Positions 31,549-34,398 of a stretch of DNA of 34,398 bases are shown here, piece by piece (position 1 is the first letter of the stretch; every line of letters begins with the position of its first letter). Source of the stretch: a virus. The stretch is taken from the IMG/VR virus record IMGVR_UViG_3300037156_000416, positions 1-34,398 of that record. One strand, written 5' to 3'. Both the position numbers and the translations under genes were made by a program. The notes below the pieces were generated by a model that searched no databases, had not been told where the DNA came from, and saw only the letters and a program-made list of their open reading frames with translations.

Positions 31549-31790
31549 TACATCACCCCTTTATTTTCTAAACCTTCGTTGTGAAAACGAATGGACTCTT
31601 GTCCGAGTAATTCAAGAATTTCAACCCTGTCTAATTGCTCTTGAATCGCGTGACTAATTAGCGAATCCAGATGCGAGGAAAAGGTGATTGCTGCATCAGC
31701 CTTAGCCTGATTTCGTGCCTGATTTAACATCCAATTCGTTGCTTCGCTGTCTGCTTTATTTCTCATTTCCTGACCAACTGTTAAGCTCAT
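31548..31790 (-). CDS. DUF2732-like small phage protein
   Basis: I place the start at 31790 (MSLTVGQEMRN), behind GGAG at six bases, giving 80 residues. It is mostly helical and rich in Gln, Ala and Glu, and resembles the DUF2732 family of P2-like early genes of unknown role. Its stop overlaps the start of the zinc-finger gene. Confidence 0.75.
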   Translation of the reverse strand: MSLTVGQEMRNKADSEATNWMLNQARNQAKADAAITFSSHLDSLISHAIQEQLDRVEILELLGQESIRFHNEGLENKGVM

Positions 31791-31849
31791 CTCTGGCTCC
31801 AGACAAAGGGATTCCCTACGCAATCAAGCGCAGAATTAAAAATGGTTAA

Positions 31850-32350
31850 TTAGTGGAGGTAAGTTTCGGGGCGAACCGACGTTAATACAGTCGGCGCATT
31901 TTCGAACAGGCTAAATAATTCGCGTAGCGCCCGGAATAAAGCCTCTCGCCATGAGCAGGTTTCGTCATCGATTCGCCAATATGGCTGGCTGAATTCTTCT
32001 TCCGTTAATCCTGCATGAAAATATAAAGTGCGGCGTTCGCTAATATTTAAACGTCCGATAAAACATGACTTGGTGATCCTGAAACTGCGGTACTTTGCAA
32101 AAGCAGCCCGGAGCTCATCAATTGCGCAGACAATACGCTCACGATCACAATCGTTCATTTCCTGCAATTTCATAACTGAATGCCGTTGTCTTAATTGAGC
32201 ATGAAAACAGATGGTCAGACGTTCACGTTCACTCATCTTGTTATAAAAATCACAAGAGGTTTGCCAGCGCGCGGGCGCAAGGCGCTCCCCAACAGCAGCG
32301 CGAAGCCCGGCAGGCTGATTCATTACGATAGCTGCAGTGATTACTGTCAT
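31850..32350 (-). CDS. B: Replication protein gpB
   Basis: The start at 32350 (MTVITAAIVMNQ), behind a GGGGGAAGAA ribosome site, gives 166 residues, the same length as P2 gpB. In P2 this protein is needed for lagging-strand synthesis and helps load host DnaB. Recognisable stretches are ERERLTICFHAQLRQRHSVM and the helical ERIVCAIDELRAAFAKY region. It lies in the early operon between the Fil-like gene and the DUF2732-like gene. Confidence 0.85.
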   Translation of the reverse strand: MTVITAAIVMNQPAGLRAAVGERLAPARWQTSCDFYNKMSERERLTICFHAQLRQRHSVMKLQEMNDCDRERIVCAIDELRAAFAKYRSFRITKSCFIGRLNISERRTLYFHAGLTEEEFSQPYWRIDDETCSWREALFRALRELFSLFENAPTVLTSVRPETYLH

Positions 32351-32514
32351 TTCTTCCCCCATGATAAAAACCGTTTTACTGCTACCGCGCGCATAGAACG
32401 GCGTGAGCAGATAATGATTCCTTTGCGGCCTTTCCCATGTGTAATTGAATTATTCATGGGACGTGCGGTTTGATGATTCCAGAGCAGTGGTGCTAAAGAG
32501 ATTGGGTTTTGCAT
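32347..32514 (-). CDS. Small early protein, Fil/DUF2724-like
   Basis: The likely start at 32514 (MQNPISLAPLLWNHQTARP) gives about 55 residues. The SLAPLL motif near the N-terminus, followed by a Gly/Lys-rich GKGRKGIIICSR strand, resembles the small Fil (DUF2724) proteins of P2- and 186-like phages; in 186, Fil causes cell filamentation when expressed. The protein is short, so the family call is tentative. It overlaps the start of B by four bases. Confidence 0.55.
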   Translation of the reverse strand: MQNPISLAPLLWNHQTARPMNNSITHGKGRKGIIICSRRSMRAVAVKRFLSWGKK

Positions 32515-32528
32515 ATCACTGGCCTCTT

Positions 32529-32903
32529 CTATGCTGCGCGGCCGCGTCCACGGCAAGGCTTACTTGCACTAATACGGTCTTTCCATCCGTGCCACTCTGC
32601 CGGTGCATCTTCAACAAGCTGATCAGCAAACTTGTCCCACTCTTTACGGCTAATCCACAACTCTGCGTGCCCACCCGGCTTTAATGGATCAGCCATGTAA
32701 AAAGCTGGGAGTTTTCCAGCCTTGGCCATGGCTACAATTGCGGCTGGGGTTTTACCCACGTAAAGCGCAAAACCCTCCTTTGAAAGTAGGTTGCCGGGCT
32801 TTTCCGACAAACTGATTGGCTTCCGCTTTGCCCCAGCCTCTGGATTGATGGTGGCATTTTCATCTGAGCTCTCAGATTCAATGGTTTTCGCTTCTACTGT
32901 CAT
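32529..32903 (-). CDS. cox: Cox-like regulator and excisionase
   Basis: The 124-residue protein includes the P2 Cox-type core KPGNLLSKEGFALYVGKTPA followed by AIVAMAKAGKLPAFYM and a KPGGHAELWISRKEWDKFAD end, a winged helix used to bind DNA. In P2, Cox represses the lysogenic promoter and directs excision with Int. It is longer than P2 Cox (91 aa), with an acidic N-terminal extension of about 30 residues and a basic tail. It is the first gene of the early operon and diverges from C. Confidence 0.88.
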   Translation of the reverse strand: MTVEAKTIESESSDENATINPEAGAKRKPISLSEKPGNLLSKEGFALYVGKTPAAIVAMAKAGKLPAFYMADPLKPGGHAELWISRKEWDKFADQLVEDAPAEWHGWKDRISASKPCRGRGRAA

Positions 32904-33009
32904 TTGCTATTCTCCGACTTGGCTCCGTATCACGTTCTGGCACCATTTAGGCTGCTTTGAGTGTGATTGCGGTTTTTAGTTTTCAATATAATTACGAGAA
33001 CTCGATATT
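32904..33009. promoter_or_regulatory. Cox / C divergent control region
   Basis: The 106-base gap should contain Pe (for cox and the early genes) and Pc (for C and int). A perfect TATAAT (32987-32992) is placed for Pc with only a weak -35. An imperfect 22-bp palindrome (32989-33010, centre CGAGAACTCG) covers the Pc -10 and the C start and is a candidate operator. I could not place Pe with confidence. Confidence 0.55.
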
Positions 33010-33309
33010 ATGTCAACATCTCAAGGCGAAAAACTTAAACTCATCCGTGACTCCGAAAGGCTAAGCATTCGGGAACTAACTGATATCGTTGGAATTAGTT
33101 ACACCACCTATCACGGCTATGAAAATGACAAATCAAAGATGACCTTTGAATCTGGCGTCAAGCTGTTCAAGCTTCCTCGTTTTCGCAAATATCAGAACTG
33201 GTTCATGTTCGATGAGACCGATCCCGCATCCGGCCAAATAGCGCCGGCACTCGCACACTCTGGGCAAGAAAATCCAACCTCGTCCCACTCAGACCAAAAG
33301 ACTGGCTGA
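33010..33309 (+). CDS. C: Immunity repressor gpC
   Basis: The 99-residue protein has exactly the P2 C length. The N-terminal helix-turn-helix is in LSIRELTDIVGISYTTYHGY (residues of about 18-37). The C-terminus SGQIAPALAHSGQ followed by a short Ser/Thr-rich end nearly copies P2 C, where it aids dimerisation. It represses the early promoter and maintains lysogeny. The predicted Pc start lies only about 10 bases before the ATG and no ribosome site is evident, so the mRNA may be almost leaderless. Confidence 0.95.
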   Translation: MSTSQGEKLKLIRDSERLSIRELTDIVGISYTTYHGYENDKSKMTFESGVKLFKLPRFRKYQNWFMFDETDPASGQIAPALAHSGQENPTSSHSDQKTG

Positions 33310-33341
33310 CCATATACGCCGCACAAATATGTGATTTTTGT

Positions 33342-33356
33342 ACAGTCGTCGACTGT
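33342..33356. repeat. 15-bp palindrome between C and int
   Basis: ACAGTCG and CGACTGT flank a single T. It sits in the short gap between C and int and may be an Int or Cox arm site or an operator; there is no T-run for a terminator. Confidence 0.4.
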
Positions 33357-33411
33357 TACAGCCACAAACAGACAGTACCGAACAAAGTTGTAACCATTGG
33401 AGGGCTTCGCT

Positions 33412-34398
33412 ATGTCAATTAAGAAGCTCGATGATGGTCGATATGAAGTGGACGTAAGGCCGCAGGGTTCCGAGGGAAGAAGAATCCGGCGTAAATTTAA
33501 TACGAAAGGTGAGGCTCAGATTTATGAGCGTCATGTGCTGGTTAACTACCATAATAAAGAGTGGTTAGAGAAACCGGCAGACCGCCGCAAACTGACTGAT
33601 TTACTGGAATTGTGGTGGCTATACCACGGCAAGCACCATAACCGTGGTCTGATAGAAAAAGGCAGGCTTTCAGCAATCATGATTAAGTTTGCTGAAATCG
33701 GGGTGACCAGAGCTGACCAGATAACCAAGAAAGCGATAACGGATTATCGGGTCAAGATGATGAATGAAGGCTTGAAACCAGCCAGTGTGAACCGTCATCA
33801 GGCTATATTCAGCGGCATGTTTACCAAGCTGATTGATGCCAATGAATATCACAGTGAGCATCCTTTCAGAGGCGTGAAAAAGCTTAAAGAGGCTGAGCCA
33901 GAAATGGCGTTTCTTTCTACTGAAGAAATCACGCAGTTGCTCGATATGCTGGAAGGAGACAACCGCAACGCTGTGCTGCTTTGTCTGGCCACCGGTGGCC
34001 GCTGGAGTGAAGTTGCAGATCTTAAAGCTGAGCACATTATTAACTGCATGCTGACATTCATGAAAACGAAGAATGGTAGACGCAGAACAATACCGCTGTC
34101 AGAGGGCTTGGTTAAAATGGTGAAAAAACGTAGTACCGGGAAACTGTTTACGCCCAATTACGACACGGTGCGAAACACACTGCGAACTATGAAGCCAGAC
34201 CTACCCGCCGGACAGGCTGTCCATGTTCTGCGGCACACATTCGCCACGCATTTTATGATGAATGGAGGTAATATTATTACACTACAGCGAATTTTAGGAC
34301 ATTCCACCGTACAACAGACCATGGTTTATGCGCACTTTGCACCGGACTTTTTGCAGGATGCAGTCTCATTAAACCCACTTAACGGAGTGTCCATATAA
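33412..34398 (+). CDS. int: P2-type tyrosine integrase
   Basis: The start at 33412 (MSIKKLDDGRYEVDVRP) follows GGAGGG at seven bases and gives 328 residues; a five-residue longer form is rejected. The catalytic set is visible: Arg197 in TGGRWSEVADL, a Lys near 218-220, His271 and Arg274 in HVLRHTFATHF, His297 in LGHSTVQQT and nucleophile Tyr306 in MVYAHF. It integrates and excises the prophage at att. Relative to P2 (337 aa) it is slightly shorter at the C-terminus. It reads with C, as in P2. The window ends at its stop, so attL is just outside. Confidence 0.97.
   Translation: MSIKKLDDGRYEVDVRPQGSEGRRIRRKFNTKGEAQIYERHVLVNYHNKEWLEKPADRRKLTDLLELWWLYHGKHHNRGLIEKGRLSAIMIKFAEIGVTRADQITKKAITDYRVKMMNEGLKPASVNRHQAIFSGMFTKLIDANEYHSEHPFRGVKKLKEAEPEMAFLSTEEITQLLDMLEGDNRNAVLLCLATGGRWSEVADLKAEHIINCMLTFMKTKNGRRRTIPLSEGLVKMVKKRSTGKLFTPNYDTVRNTLRTMKPDLPAGQAVHVLRHTFATHFMMNGGNIITLQRILGHSTVQQTMVYAHFAPDFLQDAVSLNPLNGVSI

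Noticed and set aside
1-34398. tRNA or rRNA genes
   Set aside because: No cloverleaf-like gene or rRNA segment was recognised while reading both strands, although no covariance search was possible.

Overview
The window is an almost complete P2-like (Peduovirus-type) prophage of an enterobacterial host. The evidence is gene-by-gene similarity to P2, with the same order, the same opposed P-Q operon and near-identical gene lengths: integrase 328 aa, repressor C 99 aa ending in the P2 C tail, B 166 aa, A 762 aa, J 302 aa. The host genus cannot be fixed from the sequence; the GC-rich late genes and protein similarity suggest Enterobacterales. The window ends at the integrase stop, so neither att site is seen. 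The late activator gene ogr, expected beyond gene D on the left, is also not seen.

Layout, left to right. 1-243: a small unrecognised acidic gene on the + strand. 280-12271 (- strand): tail genes D, U, T, E/E' (with a -1 frameshift signal), FII, FI, G, H, I, J, W, V. 12361-14254: an AT-rich cargo cassette with a PIN_8-like nuclease gene. 14233-19776 (- strand): S, R, Rz1 nested in Rz, SAR endolysin K, holin Y, X, L, M, N, O. 19920-22720 (+ strand): P (terminase) and Q (portal). 22773-28754: a second AT-rich cargo region with two unrelated PIN-type genes, then an HNH nuclease and ATPase pair of Septu (PtuAB) type, plus a decayed serine recombinase. 28759-32903 (- strand): A, DUF5405-like, TraR/DksA-like, DUF2732-like, B, Fil-like, Cox. 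33010-34398 (+ strand): repressor C and integrase.

The two cargo regions occupy the two classical P2 accessory positions: between S and V (where P2 has orf30) and between Q and A (where P2 has tin and old). Three sites matching the P2 Ogr/Delta pattern TGT-N12-ACA lie upstream of FI, V and O/P, so the late operons are probably coordinately activated. C and Cox face each other across a short control region, as in P2.

The most striking observation is at the cargo edges. Four homologous end sequences of about 60-90 bp bracket the two cassettes as inverted pairs: 12361-12430 with 14165-14254, and 25362-25451 with 28695-28754. They form two sub-types. In both cassettes the cargo is transcribed from the one sub-type (A/D) toward the other (B/C), although the cassettes lie in opposite orientations in the prophage. 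They therefore look like two copies of one cassette chassis carrying different putative defence genes, with no intact transposase or recombinase inside.
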